Part shown: positions 1-9,042 of the stretch, one piece after another
Layout of the letters: each line of letters opens with the position of its first letter
How positions within the stretch are numbered: position 1 is the first letter of the stretch
NCBI GenBank assembly: GCA_018228705.1
Contig: CP073694.1
Location: 1,674,001-1,738,000 of the forward strand
Direction: 5' to 3'
Source of the DNA: Dysosmobacter sp. Marseille-Q4140
Lineage (GTDB): Bacteria; Bacillota; Clostridia; Oscillospirales; Oscillospiraceae
Length of the DNA stretch: 64,000 bases
Notes under the pieces: model-generated
What the model saw: the letters and a program-made list of their open reading frames with translations, nothing else
Told to the model about the DNA's origin: nothing
Database searches by the model: none
Position numbers and translations under genes: made by a program

Positions 1-8
1 ACTGACCG

Positions 9-596
9 ATGGCACAGCTTTATTTCAAATACGGAGCCATGGGCTCCAGCAAGACCGCCAACGCCCTGATGACCCGCTTCAACTATGAGGAGCGGGGCCA
101 AAAGACGCTCCTGGTGAAGCCCCGGATCGACACCCGGGACGGGGACCACATGGTGGTCTCCCGGATCGGCCTCACCTACCCCTGCATCTACTTCGACGAA
201 CTCCGGGCCCTGTCCGTCATGGAATTGCAGCAAAATGCCTGCGTCATCGTGGACGAGGCCCAGTTCCTCACCCGTGAGGAGGTCATGTATCTGGTGGGTC
301 TGGTGGACGACCTGGACATCCCCGTGATCTGCTACGGCCTGCGGGCAGACTTCAAGGGGGACCTGTTCCCCGGCAGCGAGGCCCTGCTGGTCATGGCGGA
401 CAAGCTGGAGGAGGTCAAGACCGTGTGCTGGTGCGGCCGAAAGGCCACCTTCAACGCCCGCTTCGACCGCAGCGGCAAGGTCCTCAAGGAGGGCGAGCAG
501 GTGGTCCTGGGGGCCAACGACCAGTACATCGGCCTGTGCCGCCGGCATTGGATGGCCGGGGACCTGGGCCCGGACTTCGACGTAGACCGCCTATGA
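9..596 (+). CDS. tdk: Thymidine kinase
   Basis: Type II thymidine kinase, the cytosolic salvage enzyme that phosphorylates thymidine with ATP. The 195-aa length is normal for the family. The P-loop GAMGSSKT is at residues 9-16, the Walker-B-like VDEAQF follows in mid protein, and the zinc/lasso end has CWCGRKA and, near the C terminus, CRRHW. The zinc ligands here are C-x-C and C-x2-H. The stop overlaps the start of the next gene (ATGA), so the two are probably cotranscribed. Little upstream sequence is visible, so the promoter cannot be judged. Confidence 0.96.
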   Translation: MAQLYFKYGAMGSSKTANALMTRFNYEERGQKTLLVKPRIDTRDGDHMVVSRIGLTYPCIYFDELRALSVMELQQNACVIVDEAQFLTREEVMYLVGLVDDLDIPVICYGLRADFKGDLFPGSEALLVMADKLEEVKTVCWCGRKATFNARFDRSGKVLKEGEQVVLGANDQYIGLCRRHWMAGDLGPDFDVDRL

Positions 597-1465
597 TCTG
601 CCGTCTGTGCCCGCGAAGCTGCGGTGCGGAGCGGACCGCAGACCAGGCCGGGGGCCTTTGCGCCATGCCGTCAGCCCCCGTGGCGGCCAAGGCCATGCTG
701 CACCAGTGGGAGGAGCCGTGCCTGGTGGGCAGCCATGGGGCGGGCTGCGTGTTCTTCTCCGGCTGCAACCTCCGCTGCCGCTTCTGCCAGAACGGCGTCA
801 TCTCTCAGGAGGGCTTCGGCAAGCCCCTGACCGTGCCGGAGCTGCGGGCGGTGTTTCAGGCCCTGGTGGACCGGAGCGCCGCCTGCCTGGACCTGGTGAC
901 CCCCACCCACTTCACGCCCGCCGTGGCGGAGGCCCTGGGGGACGGGGAATGGCCGGTGCCGGTGGTTTGGAACAGCAGCGGCTACGAAAAGCCCGAGACC
1001 CTGCGGCTGCTTACGGGCAAGGTCCAGGTGTACCTGCCGGACCTGAAATACGCCCTGGCGGAACCCGCCCGGAAATACTCCGGCGCGGCGGACTACTTCG
1101 ACTGGGCCAGCGCGGCCATTTTGGAGATGTTCCGCCAGACCGGCCCTTACGTGATGGAGGGCGGGCAGCTGAAGCGGGGTGTGCTGATCCGCCACCTGCT
1201 GCTGCCGGGCGAGCTGGAGAACACCCGCCGCTGCATCGATTGGGTGGCGGAGACCTTTGCGCCGGGACAGGTGCTCTTCTCCCTCATGAGCCAGTACACC
1301 CCTCAGCCCGGCGCCCAGGGGAACCTCCGCCGCCACGTGACGAAGGCGGAGTACCGGGCCGCGGTGGCCTACATGGAAAACTGCGGCATCACCGACGGCT
1401 ACACCCAGGAGCGCACCTCCGCAAAGGAGGAGTACACGCCGGACTTCGACCTCTCCGGCCTGTGA
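593..1465 (+). CDS. Radical SAM protein, PflA-like
   Basis: A 290-aa radical SAM protein of the pyruvate-formate-lyase-activating-enzyme-like family (COG1313 type). The SAM/4Fe-4S motif C-x3-C-x2-C is at C58, C62 and C65 (GCNLRCRFCQNG). An additional N-terminal cysteine group, C3, C6, C10 and C23, suggests a second metal site. The start ATG overlaps the tdk stop and gives a protein beginning MICRLCPRSC, matching the family N terminus. A bidirectional terminator follows directly. The substrate is unknown; the family is often annotated as a putative activase, and nothing next to it is a glycyl-radical enzyme. Confidence 0.88.
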   Translation: MICRLCPRSCGAERTADQAGGLCAMPSAPVAAKAMLHQWEEPCLVGSHGAGCVFFSGCNLRCRFCQNGVISQEGFGKPLTVPELRAVFQALVDRSAACLDLVTPTHFTPAVAEALGDGEWPVPVVWNSSGYEKPETLRLLTGKVQVYLPDLKYALAEPARKYSGAADYFDWASAAILEMFRQTGPYVMEGGQLKRGVLIRHLLLPGELENTRRCIDWVAETFAPGQVLFSLMSQYTPQPGAQGNLRRHVTKAEYRAAVAYMENCGITDGYTQERTSAKEEYTPDFDLSGL

Positions 1466-1470
1466 GCATG

Positions 1471-1509
1471 AAAAAATCCGTTTCCGCTTTCGCGGAAACG
1501 GATTTTTTT
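1471..1509 (+). terminator. Rho-independent terminator, bidirectional
   Basis: Perfect stem AATCCGTTTCCGC / GCGGAAACGGATT with a short TTTC loop, flanked by A-run and T-run. It separates the convergent radical SAM gene and the CmpB-type gene and can serve both strands. Confidence 0.9.
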
Positions 1510-1515
1510 GATCCA

Positions 1516-2532
1516 TCAGTCCCGGTCCCCGTCGCTCAGCCTGCGCAGGGACTCCAGAGCCTCGGACAGCCGCCCGCCGCTGCTGGCGGTGGGGTTGCCC
1601 CGCAGGATGCGCACGGCCTGGCGGTAGGTCCGCTCGGTCCGGGCCCGGACGGCGGCCTCCCGGTCCCGGAGCTTCTCCAGGGCCTCGCTGATCTCCGCCC
1701 GGCGGCGCTCCAGGGCCTCGCCGGTCAGCTCGCTCTCCAGCCGGGCCTGATAGGCCTCCAGGGCCTGGGCGATGTTGCGCAGGGCCTTCAGCTTAGCCGA
1801 GGTCCGGCGGCGCAGGGACTCCTCCAGGGCCTCCCGGCGGCGCAGCTTCCGCTGGGTCCGGGCGCTCTCCAGGCGCTCCTGGAGCAGCAGCTTCTCCACC
1901 TCGGTCTTTTCCCGGAAACGGCGCAGGTCATCCTCGGCAAAGGCGGAGACCACCTCCACGCGCTTGGCGATCCGCCGCAGCTCCTCGTTTTCCTCGGTGA
2001 GCCGGGTGAGGATCTCCCGCAGGTCCAGAGCGGCCTGGGTGGAGCGGACCACATCCACGGTGAAGGCCGCCGTCAGGGCCAGGGCCGCCGGGTCCACCAG
2101 GAAGGCAGGTACGCTGGTCAGCAGCCGCCTCACCGGCGGGTGGAGAAAGCGCACCAGCAGAATGGAAAAGAAGCCCCAGGCGATGGAGCTGCTCAGGCAG
2201 ATATGTCCGTTGAGGTTGAACCGCTTTTTGGAGTAGTCCCAGTAGCGAACCTTGAACAGCCGCTCCATCACATCGCCGGTCACATACTCCAGCGCCGTGG
2301 CGGCGATCATGCCCAGCAGCCACACCAGCCACAGGTTCTCCTCCGCCGGCAGCGTCACAAACAGGATCAGAATGGCGCCGCTGCCGTAGATGGGCAGCAG
2401 CGGCCCGTGGAGGAACCCCCTGTTCACCCACTGGCGGCGGCAGACGGAGACATAGCAGCTCTCCCACACCCAGCCCAGGAAGCAATAGAGGAAAAACAGC
2501 AGGACCCACTGTCCCGCGGAATAGACGTGCAT
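1516..2532 (-). CDS. Putative ABC-transporter type IV (CmpB family) membrane protein
   Basis: A 338-aa protein whose N-terminal ~150 residues are four to five membrane helices with the family signatures GWVWESCYVS and NRGFLHGPLLPIYG (ABC_trans_CmpB, a family of unknown function despite its name). The rest is soluble and highly charged, rich in Arg/Glu heptads from about residue 170 to 325, and likely forms a long coiled coil. The start is supported by AAGGAG five bases upstream. It lies downstream of the CNNM gene on the same strand but behind a strong terminator, so it is probably separately transcribed. Family is confident; role unknown. Confidence 0.82.
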   Translation of the reverse strand: MHVYSAGQWVLLFFLYCFLGWVWESCYVSVCRRQWVNRGFLHGPLLPIYGSGAILILFVTLPAEENLWLVWLLGMIAATALEYVTGDVMERLFKVRYWDYSKKRFNLNGHICLSSSIAWGFFSILLVRFLHPPVRRLLTSVPAFLVDPAALALTAAFTVDVVRSTQAALDLREILTRLTEENEELRRIAKRVEVVSAFAEDDLRRFREKTEVEKLLLQERLESARTQRKLRRREALEESLRRRTSAKLKALRNIAQALEAYQARLESELTGEALERRRAEISEALEKLRDREAAVRARTERTYRQAVRILRGNPTASSGGRLSEALESLRRLSDGDRD

Positions 2533-2546
2533 ATGCGCTCCTTTCA

Positions 2547-2592
2547 GAAAAAGGCCCGCCGCCCTTTCCGGGCTGCCGGAAAGGCGGCGGGC
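2547..2592 (-). terminator. Rho-independent terminator after CNNM gene
   Basis: Long GC-rich hairpin (GCCCGCCGCC...GGCGGCGGGC arms around a short CTG/CAG loop region) followed on the minus strand by TTTTT. It lies just downstream of the CNNM/CorC gene. Confidence 0.85.
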
Positions 2593-2602
2593 TCCTCTAT
2601 GT

Positions 2603-3895
2603 TCAGTGTTCCTCGCCGCTGTGGGCCAGCTCCTCCTGGAGTTCCTCCTCCGGCAGGACCCGGACCCGGATCTCCAGCACCCGGCGGTGGTCCACCCGGG
2701 TGACGGTCACGTCCAGACCCTGGGCGCGGAAGTGGTCCCCCACCTGGGGCAGGCGGCCCAGCTCCTGGATCACCCAGCCGGAGACGGTGCTGGCGTCGCA
2801 GTCACCGGACAGGGAGAACAGATCGTACAGATCCGTCAGGTCGGCGCCGGCGGCGATGAGATAGGTCCCGTCCTCCTGCTTGCGGAAGGACTCAATGACC
2901 TCGTCGTGCTCATCCCAGATCTCGCCCACCAGCTCCTCCAGGATGTCCTCCAGGGTCACCAGGCCCTCGGTGCCGCCGTACTCATCCACCACGATGGCCA
3001 TGTGGGTCTTTTTCTTCTGAAGGACCCGCAAGAGGTCACCCAGCTCAGCGTTGCCCGTCGTATAGTGGACCGGGGCGACACAGCCGGAGATATCGCTCTG
3101 GCCCCGGTAACGGGCGGCGTGGAAGTCCTTTTCATGGATGACGCCCACGATGTCGTCCACGTCCTTATGATACACCGGCAGGCGGGAGTAGCCGCTCTCG
3201 GCGAAGGTGGCGGCGATCTCGTCCATGGTGGCGGAGTCCTCCACCGCCACGATGTCCACCCGGGGGGTCAGGATGTCCCCGGCCTCCAGGTCGCCGAACT
3301 CGATGGCGGAGCGGATCAGCTGGCTCTCGTGCTGGTCCAGGCCGCCCTCGTTCTCCGCCTCGGAGACCATGGTGATGAGCTCCTCTTCGGTGATGCCTGT
3401 ATCCCCGGAGGGGCGGAACACCAGGTTCAAAAGCCGCTTCCACTGGGTGAACAGGAAGTTCAGCGGCCGCAAAATCACCAGCAGCACCCGCAGCAGCGGC
3501 GCAGAGAACATGGCGAAGGACTCGGCGTTTTCCTTGGCGATGCTCTTGGGGGAGATTTCGCCGAAGATCAGCACCACCAATGTCAATACCACCGTGGAGA
3601 CCGTGGGGCCATACTCCCGGAACAGCTTGGTGAAGAGCACCGTGCCGATGGTGGTGGCGGTGATATTGACGATGTTGTTGCCAATAAGGATGGTGGAGAT
3701 CAGGCGGTCAAAATCCTCCGCCAGGGCCAGGGCCAGAACGGCCTTGCGCTCCCCGGCGTCCGCCCGGTTCTTCATTCGGATCTTGTTCATGCAGGAAAAG
3801 GCCGTCTCCGTGGCGGAGAAATAGGCCGACATCATCACCAGCAGGGCGATGGCCACGATCATGCTGATACTGGAACTGTCCATGGGGGAAATCAT
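2603..3895 (-). CDS. CNNM/CorC-family (hemolysin-like) ion transport protein
   Basis: About 430-aa membrane protein of the HlyC/CorC (CNNM) family, linked to Mg2+/Co2+ efflux or homeostasis. Order of domains: DUF21 membrane domain (roughly residues 1-190, including FSATETAFS and [12 protein letters not shown]), a paired CBS module (about 205-325, with TPRVDIVAV and [20 protein letters not shown]), then a CorC/HlyC C-terminal domain. The acidic tail is short. The start is uncertain: a GTG three bases upstream and a downstream ATG at 3880 are alternatives, and GGAG lies very close to the chosen ATG. A sigma-A-type promoter about 170 bp upstream implies a long 5' leader. Confidence 0.9.
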   Translation of the reverse strand: MISPMDSSSISMIVAIALLVMMSAYFSATETAFSCMNKIRMKNRADAGERKAVLALALAEDFDRLISTILIGNNIVNITATTIGTVLFTKLFREYGPTVSTVVLTLVVLIFGEISPKSIAKENAESFAMFSAPLLRVLLVILRPLNFLFTQWKRLLNLVFRPSGDTGITEEELITMVSEAENEGGLDQHESQLIRSAIEFGDLEAGDILTPRVDIVAVEDSATMDEIAATFAESGYSRLPVYHKDVDDIVGVIHEKDFHAARYRGQSDISGCVAPVHYTTGNAELGDLLRVLQKKKTHMAIVVDEYGGTEGLVTLEDILEELVGEIWDEHDEVIESFRKQEDGTYLIAAGADLTDLYDLFSLSGDCDASTVSGWVIQELGRLPQVGDHFRAQGLDVTVTRVDHRRVLEIRVRVLPEEELQEELAHSGEEH

Positions 3896-4067
3896 CACTC
3901 CAAAACGATCAAAATTTCAGGGAAACGCGAAAAAGGGCAGTCTACCCCCTTAGAGGTCCGGCTGTCCTTTCAACATTCACACATATTCGAGGCTGTGCAG
4001 GCGGAGGTTGGTCCACGCGCGCTCACGATTCCCTTCCCGGCCGCATTGGGCCGTGTAATTGAAATGC

Positions 4068-4096
4068 ATCATATCACACCCCCGGTCAAAATGCAA
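4068..4096 (-). promoter_or_regulatory. Promoter for CNNM gene with long leader
   Basis: Minus-strand -35 TTGCAT and -10 TATGAT separated by 17 bp. The implied transcript has a leader of roughly 160 nt, ending near a short stem with a TTTTT run around 3930-3950, before the CNNM start. Whether the leader is regulatory is not known. Confidence 0.6.
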
Positions 4097-4138
4097 GTAA
4101 AGGTTGTGAAAAGAGGCCCTTTTCTCCGAAGCGGCCGG

Positions 4139-4172
4139 AAAAGGCCCGCCGTCCGGAGACGGCGGGCCTTTG
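4139..4172 (-). terminator. Terminator after SLH/glycosidase gene
   Basis: Stem AAAGGCCCGCCGTC / GACGGCGGGCCTTT with a 4-nt loop and flanking A/T bases, 12 bases beyond the stop of the SLH-domain gene. Confidence 0.88.
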
Positions 4173-4183
4173 TAAAACGCGGG

Positions 4184-7100
4184 TCACATGAGGTTGTAGA
4201 GGATCTTGGCCATCTGGCCCCGGGTGATGTTGGCCTGGGGCTTGAAGCTGCCGTCGGCGTAGCCGCTGATGACCCCCTGGGCCACCATGGTCTGAATGTA
4301 GTAGGTGGCGTAGGCGGGGATGGATCCGGCGTCGGTGAAGGTCAGCTCCACGGTGGCGTAGCCCTTGGCCTGGGTGCGGCCGATCATGGTGGCCGCCTGG
4401 GCCCGGGTCAGGTTGGAGCCGGGGTTGAAGTACAACCGCCCGTCGGAGCCGGTGGAGCCGTTGATGATGCCCTCGGTGTACAGGGCCTTGACCGCCGCCA
4501 GGGCATAGTCCGGGATGGAGGCCAGGTCGGCGAAGGGCAGCGTCACGTCGGCGTAGGCGCTCTCCTCCAGACCCAGATACCGGTACAGCATGGCGGCGAA
4601 CTGGGCCCGGGTGATGTTCTGGTCCGGGCGGAAGGTGCCGTCGGCGTAGCCGGTGGTGATGTTGGCGTTGTACAGGTAATCCACGTAGGCGGCCGCCCAG
4701 TAGCCCTGGGTGTCGGTGAACACCGGCGTCCAGTCGGCGGCGGTGGGCACATCGTAGGAGGCCCGGCCGATGTTGCCGGAGGCGTCCCGGGCGGTGACGG
4801 TGATCCGGTGGGGCTTGCCGTCGGAGACGACGGAGGTGGTCAGGACGCCGCTGTCAGCGCTGTACGTGAAGTTCTGGGCCGCTCCGTCCCAGGTGACGGA
4901 GATACTGGACTGGGGCAGCACGCCGTCCACGGCGTCGGAGATGGCGGCGGTCAGGGTCTCGCCGCCGGGGGTCAGAGTGATCTGAGGCACGGCGTTGTCC
5001 AGCACGTTGTCAAAGGTGGCCACGATCTGATCCAGGTACACGGTGCCGGTGCCGGCCGCAGCGCCCCGGACCTGCAGGCCCTGAATGGCGAAGTCCTCTC
5101 CGGCGGTGGAGACCATCACCTGCTTCCAGCCGGTGAAGTCCAGCACGGCGATGTCCTGGGCCAGGTCGCCCTGGGCGCCGCTGCTGTACAGCAGGGACAG
5201 GGTATTGCCGGAGCCGTCGCCGTAGACCCACATGCTCAAAGCGGTGTAGACCTGGTTGGAGATCTCCGTGGCGTTGCCCGCCTGCCACCGGGCAACATAG
5301 GTGCCGGTGCCGTCGTCAGCCAGGGTGTAGTCCACCTTGGCGGAGCCCCGGCCCAGCTTCACGGTGTCGGCGCTGTGGTTGAGGCTGAAGTCCATGTTGC
5401 TGCCGCTGCCGCGGAAGATGGTGGTGGTTCCCTCAAAGTCCTCCACGGTCTGCAGCGTCAGCGTGGAGACGGTGACGTTCACCGTGGCGCTCTTGCCGCC
5501 GGCGGAGACGGTGATGGTGCCGGTGCCGGGGGCGGTGGCGGTAAAGACGCCCTTGGCGTCCACGGTGCCGATGTTGCCGGTGACGGTCCAGGTGAAGGCC
5601 TCCGGATCCGCCTTCAGGGCCAGGTGCCGGTAGACGGCGGAGGCGGTGAGGGTGGTGGCGGAGCCGGGCGCCACGTTCAGCGCCGTGACGGCGTTGGACT
5701 TGCTGTCCCGGACGGTGATGCTGTCCGGCGTGGTGATGGCGTGGACCACCGTGGAGCCGCTTTTGCCGCCGCTGGAGGCGGTGACGGTGACATCGCCGCC
5801 GGAGGCGGGCGTGGTGAGAACATCGCCCTCCACCGTGCCGGCGGAGGCACTGAGGGCGTAGCTGCCGGACATGGGGATGTAGTTGGTATCAATGGCGGCG
5901 GCAGAGATGGTGACCTTGCTGCCCGCCAGGACATAGTCGTTGTCGGCGCTGACATAGAAATGGCTCAGCTGGCCGGAGGGCTGGCTGGGAGCCACCAGGA
6001 ACAGGTGGTTGGTGACGGAGCGCTCGCCGCCGTCGGAGGGAACGTTGACCGTGGAGGCGGTGGTCTCATCCGGCGCGGTGACGGCCAGGGTGGTGGAGCC
6101 GCCGCCATCCAGGCACAGCGCCGTGACACAGCCCAGTTCGACCATCCGCTGGCCCACCTGAGTCATGGAGGCGCCGATGGAGTGGCCGGACTTGCGCCCG
6201 TCAATGGTGTAGAACACCACGGTACCGTCTCCCTTGACGCCCACGGCGGTCCGGGGATTCACGCCGCTGGGCAGGCCGGAGACCACGGAGCCGTTCTCCA
6301 CCAGGGAGTACAGCGCGCCCACTGCGTACTGTACCTCCTCCCAGCCGCTGTTGCCGGTAAGGGTCAGGGTGACCGTACTGCCAACGGGAACGTTGCGCAG
6401 GGCGTTGGTATAATAGACGTCGGAGAGGTTGTTGGCAGAGAGGACCACCTGGTCGGGACCGATGGCGGTGGCAGCAGTCGCCTCGATCACCTGATCCACC
6501 CGCAGCGTGGCGGTGGAGCCGATGGAGAGGGCGCCGTCCACGATGGTGCACAGCACGTCCACACCGGCCTCGGTATTTCCGGTGGTATGGCGGTCGTTGA
6601 ACTCATAGGTATAGAGGTAGATGCCGCCGGTGGAGACCCGGGCCTTGTTGACGCCGGTGACGCTGCGGATCACTTGGGTAGCGAAGCCGGTACCGTCGTC
6701 CAAAGTATAGCCCAGGTCCGCGCTGATCTTTACGCCGGGCTTGCCCAGGATGGCGGTGCCGTCCGCGCGGAAGCCGATGGCGTAATACCCGGCGTCGCTG
6801 CTGATCAGCTTGCCCTGGGAGACCACAATGCCGATGGGCAGGCCGGTGGAGGTGTTGTAGAAGTCGCCGTTGATACCGGCCACCACCCGGCAGCCCTGGG
6901 CCTCCAGCCCCTTGGCGGCGGAGGAGACGGTGGACCGGGAGGTCAGGGTTCCGCCGAAGGTGATCATGGGCGTTACCGCAGCGTTGGGCATGTAGGTCAC
7001 CAGGTTCTCCGTCCGCAGATCGGAATAGGCGGAGCTCCAGAACACGTTGGTGGACAGCTGGGTCTGCTGGTTGAGCAGGGTGTCCTTGGCGGTCAGGTCC

Positions 7101-7198
7101 TCGCCCAGAGCCTCGGATGCGGCGGCGCTGATCCCAAGGGAGCAGAGCAAGGTGACCGCCAAAAACAGGGAAAGGGTCTTGCGCAGAAATCGTTTCAT
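4184..7198 (-). CDS. Secreted phosphodiester glycosidase with Ig-like and SLH domains
   Basis: A 1004-aa cell-surface protein. An N-terminal signal peptide (MKRFLRKTLSLFLAVTLLCS, cleavage near residue 26-28) is followed by a phosphodiester glycosidase (NAGPA) domain at about residues 60-405, including AGINGDFYNTSTGLPIG and the conserved CLDGGGSTTLAV. Then come bacterial Ig-like (Big_2) repeats, a sugar-binding-like beta domain, and three C-terminal SLH repeats (YADGTFRPDQNITRAQFAAM type) that attach the protein to secondary cell-wall polymer. The family removes capping sugars from phosphodiester-linked glycans. The chosen ATG has GGAGG eight bases upstream; an upstream in-frame ATG (7294) would spoil the signal peptide. 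It is monocistronic, bounded by a terminator. Confidence 0.9.
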   Translation of the reverse strand: MKRFLRKTLSLFLAVTLLCSLGISAAASEALGEDLTAKDTLLNQQTQLSTNVFWSSAYSDLRTENLVTYMPNAAVTPMITFGGTLTSRSTVSSAAKGLEAQGCRVVAGINGDFYNTSTGLPIGIVVSQGKLISSDAGYYAIGFRADGTAILGKPGVKISADLGYTLDDGTGFATQVIRSVTGVNKARVSTGGIYLYTYEFNDRHTTGNTEAGVDVLCTIVDGALSIGSTATLRVDQVIEATAATAIGPDQVVLSANNLSDVYYTNALRNVPVGSTVTLTLTGNSGWEEVQYAVGALYSLVENGSVVSGLPSGVNPRTAVGVKGDGTVVFYTIDGRKSGHSIGASMTQVGQRMVELGCVTALCLDGGGSTTLAVTAPDETTASTVNVPSDGGERSVTNHLFLVAPSQPSGQLSHFYVSADNDYVLAGSKVTISAAAIDTNYIPMSGSYALSASAGTVEGDVLTTPASGGDVTVTASSGGKSGSTVVHAITTPDSITVRDSKSNAVTALNVAPGSATTLTASAVYRHLALKADPEAFTWTVTGNIGTVDAKGVFTATAPGTGTITVSAGGKSATVNVTVSTLTLQTVEDFEGTTTIFRGSGSNMDFSLNHSADTVKLGRGSAKVDYTLADDGTGTYVARWQAGNATEISNQVYTALSMWVYGDGSGNTLSLLYSSGAQGDLAQDIAVLDFTGWKQVMVSTAGEDFAIQGLQVRGAAAGTGTVYLDQIVATFDNVLDNAVPQITLTPGGETLTAAISDAVDGVLPQSSISVTWDGAAQNFTYSADSGVLTTSVVSDGKPHRITVTARDASGNIGRASYDVPTAADWTPVFTDTQGYWAAAYVDYLYNANITTGYADGTFRPDQNITRAQFAAMLYRYLGLEESAYADVTLPFADLASIPDYALAAVKALYTEGIINGSTGSDGRLYFNPGSNLTRAQAATMIGRTQAKGYATVELTFTDAGSIPAYATYYIQTMVAQGVISGYADGSFKPQANITRGQMAKILYNLM

Positions 7199-7389
7199 AG
7201 CGTGCCTCCAAAATCTTGAAAAAGGGGTTGGTCTACATAATCCTATACAGAATAGCACAAAGCGATTGGAAAGTAAATGCCAAACCGGAAACAAAAAATC
7301 CCCAGCTTCGGCGGGATCTCCCAGAGGCTCCGCCCGCTCTTTCCGACGGAGAAGGGCAGAAAAAAGTTTCCACTTCTGAAAAAAAGCAC

Positions 7390-7418
7390 TTGGAGTAGGG
7401 CCGCCGGTGTATTACAAT
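7390..7418 (+). promoter_or_regulatory. Promoter of ferredoxin gene
   Basis: -35 TTGGAG and -10 TACAAT with a 17-bp spacer, about 55 bp before the ferredoxin start codon. Confidence 0.65.
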
Positions 7419-7473
7419 GGGCTCAGAAGTCCCCCGGACCCGGTGCGGTTCCGGCGGGGAAAGGAGGAGTTCC

Positions 7474-7662
7474 ATGGTCGTCACGGTGGATCCCGGCCGC
7501 TGCATCGGCTGCGGCATGTGCGCGGCGGCAGCTCCGGGGGTGTTCCGGGTGGAGGGGCGCGCGTCGGTGGTGATCGCCCAGCCGTCCTCCAGGGCGGAGG
7601 AGAACCGGGCCTTTGACGCCGCCAACGGCTGTCCGGTCAACGCCATTTCGGCGGAGCGGTAA
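7474..7662 (+). CDS. Ferredoxin, single 4Fe-4S type
   Basis: A 62-aa electron carrier. The cysteines C10, C13, C16 (CIGCGMC) and C53 (NGCPVNAI) form one 4Fe-4S site of the small Fer4_15/Fer4_13-like class. The start ATG has AAGGAGG seven bases upstream; longer in-frame starts lack this. It has its own promoter and a strong terminator, so it is probably monocistronic. No obligate partner gene is adjacent, and the electron donor and acceptor cannot be inferred. Confidence 0.9.
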   Translation: MVVTVDPGRCIGCGMCAAAAPGVFRVEGRASVVIAQPSSRAEENRAFDAANGCPVNAISAER

Positions 7663-7697
7663 AAAAACAGGGAGGGCGCTGCCCTCCCTGTTTTTTC
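7662..7697 (+). terminator. Bidirectional terminator
   Basis: Perfect AACAGGGAGGGC / GCCCTCCCTGTT stem with A-run before and T-run after, between the convergent ferredoxin and hemW genes. Confidence 0.92.
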
Positions 7698-7700
7698 CTC

Positions 7701-8921
7701 TCAGTCCAGCTGCACCCGGAAGTCTCCCCTGGCGGCGGCCTCCGCCCGGCGGCGCTTGTCCTCCGCGAGAAGCTCCAGCATCCGGCCGATGATCTGGTTG
7801 GACACCAGGAAGCCCTCCGGCGTCAGGTGCCAGCGCCCCTCGGTTTCCACGGCGTAGCCCGCCCGGGCGCACTGGTCCAGCAGCGGCGCAAAGCAGGAGA
7901 AGCGGCGGCGGAAGCGGTTTTCAAACTCCCTCGGGTCCAGCCCCCGGACGGTGCGCAGCCCCAGCATCACCCACTCCGTGTCCCGGTCCATGGGCGGGAT
8001 GGCCTCCCGCTCCGACAGCATGGGCGCCCCGGCCCGGACGCCCCGGATGTATCCCTCCAGATCCCGGGCGTAGGCGTAGCGGACGCCGCCCAGGTCCGAG
8101 TGGGCCCCGGGCCCGAAGCCCGCGTACTCCCCCAGGGTCCAGTATTTCAGGTTGTGGCGGGACTCCCGTCCGGGCCTTGCGAAGTTGGAGATCTCGTACT
8201 GGGCGTATCCCCGCCGGGACAGGACCTCCACGGTCCGCAGGTACATCTCCGCCTGGGTCTCGTCCCCGGGCAGGTCCGCCGTGTCCCGGCGCAGATAGAG
8301 GGGCGTGCCCTCCTCCACCTTGAGGCCGTAGCAGGAAAGGTGCTCCGGCGAGAGATCCGCGGCGGCGGTGAGGTTTTCCATCCACCGCTCCCCGGTTTGG
8401 TGGGGCAGGCCGTAAATGAGGTCCAGGGACAAATTGTCAAAGCCCGCCTTTCTCGCCGCCTCCACGGCAGCGGCGGTCTGCTCCGGAGTGTGGATCCGGC
8501 CGATCTCCTCCAGCTCCGCCCCGTCGGCGGACTGCATCCCCAGGGACAGCCGGTTGAACCCGGCCTTCCGCAGCCGCTTCAGCTCCCGCCGGTCCCCGGC
8601 GGAGTCCGGATTGGCCTCCAGAGTGATCTCCGCGTCCTTCGCCACCCCGAACCGCTTGAACACGGTCCTGAGGATCTTTTCCAGCCGCTTGGCGCCCAGA
8701 TAGCTGGGCGTCCCGCCGCCGAAGTACACCGTGTCCACCCGGTAGCCGGTGAGGTAGGCGGCCTGCTCCGTCAGGTGGGCGCACAGAGCGTCGGCATAGT
8801 CGTCCATCCGGCCCTCCGCCCCCGCCAGGGAGTAGAAGTCGCAGTAGGCGCACTTGCGCTTGCAGAAGGGGATGTGGATATACAGCCCCAGGGGCTTTTT
8901 CTCCGGCGCGGCTTGTCTCAT
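7701..8921 (-). CDS. hemW: Radical SAM HemW (heme chaperone-like)
   Basis: A 406-aa HemW, the oxygen-independent coproporphyrinogen-oxidase-like radical SAM protein now regarded as a heme chaperone. The cluster motif C20-x3-C24-x2-C27 (PFCKRKCAYCDF) is preceded by the typical GLYIHIPF. GGGTPSYL, the conserved LSLGMQS region and the C-terminal HemN_C domain (about 300-390) are present. The ATG at 8921 has GGGAGG upstream; the open frame extends further, but the extra residues are unlike the family. In many Firmicutes hemW sits near hrcA/dnaK; that linkage is not seen here. Confidence 0.93.
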   Translation of the reverse strand: MRQAAPEKKPLGLYIHIPFCKRKCAYCDFYSLAGAEGRMDDYADALCAHLTEQAAYLTGYRVDTVYFGGGTPSYLGAKRLEKILRTVFKRFGVAKDAEITLEANPDSAGDRRELKRLRKAGFNRLSLGMQSADGAELEEIGRIHTPEQTAAAVEAARKAGFDNLSLDLIYGLPHQTGERWMENLTAAADLSPEHLSCYGLKVEEGTPLYLRRDTADLPGDETQAEMYLRTVEVLSRRGYAQYEISNFARPGRESRHNLKYWTLGEYAGFGPGAHSDLGGVRYAYARDLEGYIRGVRAGAPMLSEREAIPPMDRDTEWVMLGLRTVRGLDPREFENRFRRRFSCFAPLLDQCARAGYAVETEGRWHLTPEGFLVSNQIIGRMLELLAEDKRRRAEAAARGDFRVQLD

Positions 8922-8983
8922 AGCGGTGTCCTCCCTTGTTGATCGCCCACCATGATACCCCCATCCGCCCGGCTTTGCAAGGC

Positions 8984-9013
8984 GCATATTTTTCTCCGGC
9001 CCCGGACACCCTA
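8984..9013 (+). promoter_or_regulatory. Forespore (sigma-F/G-like) promoter of spoVAC
   Basis: GCATA, then exactly 15 bp, then GGACACCCTA. This resembles the Bacillus forespore consensus (GYATA, N15, GGNNANAMTA-like) with one or two mismatches, and sits 30 bp before the spoVAC start. The match is by eye only. Confidence 0.5.
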
Positions 9014-9042
9014 TGGAAAACACTTGAAAAGAGGGCGTTTTC

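Noticed and set aside
3899..4067. M-box, T-box or 6S RNA upstream of the CNNM gene
   Set aside because: No conserved core could be recognised and the stems found by eye are weak; kept only as an uncharacterised leader.
2606..7219. Very long open frame on the plus strand (over 1500 codons)
   Set aside because: It is the antisense of the CNNM and SLH-domain genes; Gly/Val/His/Gln-rich low-complexity translation, no start signal and no domain.
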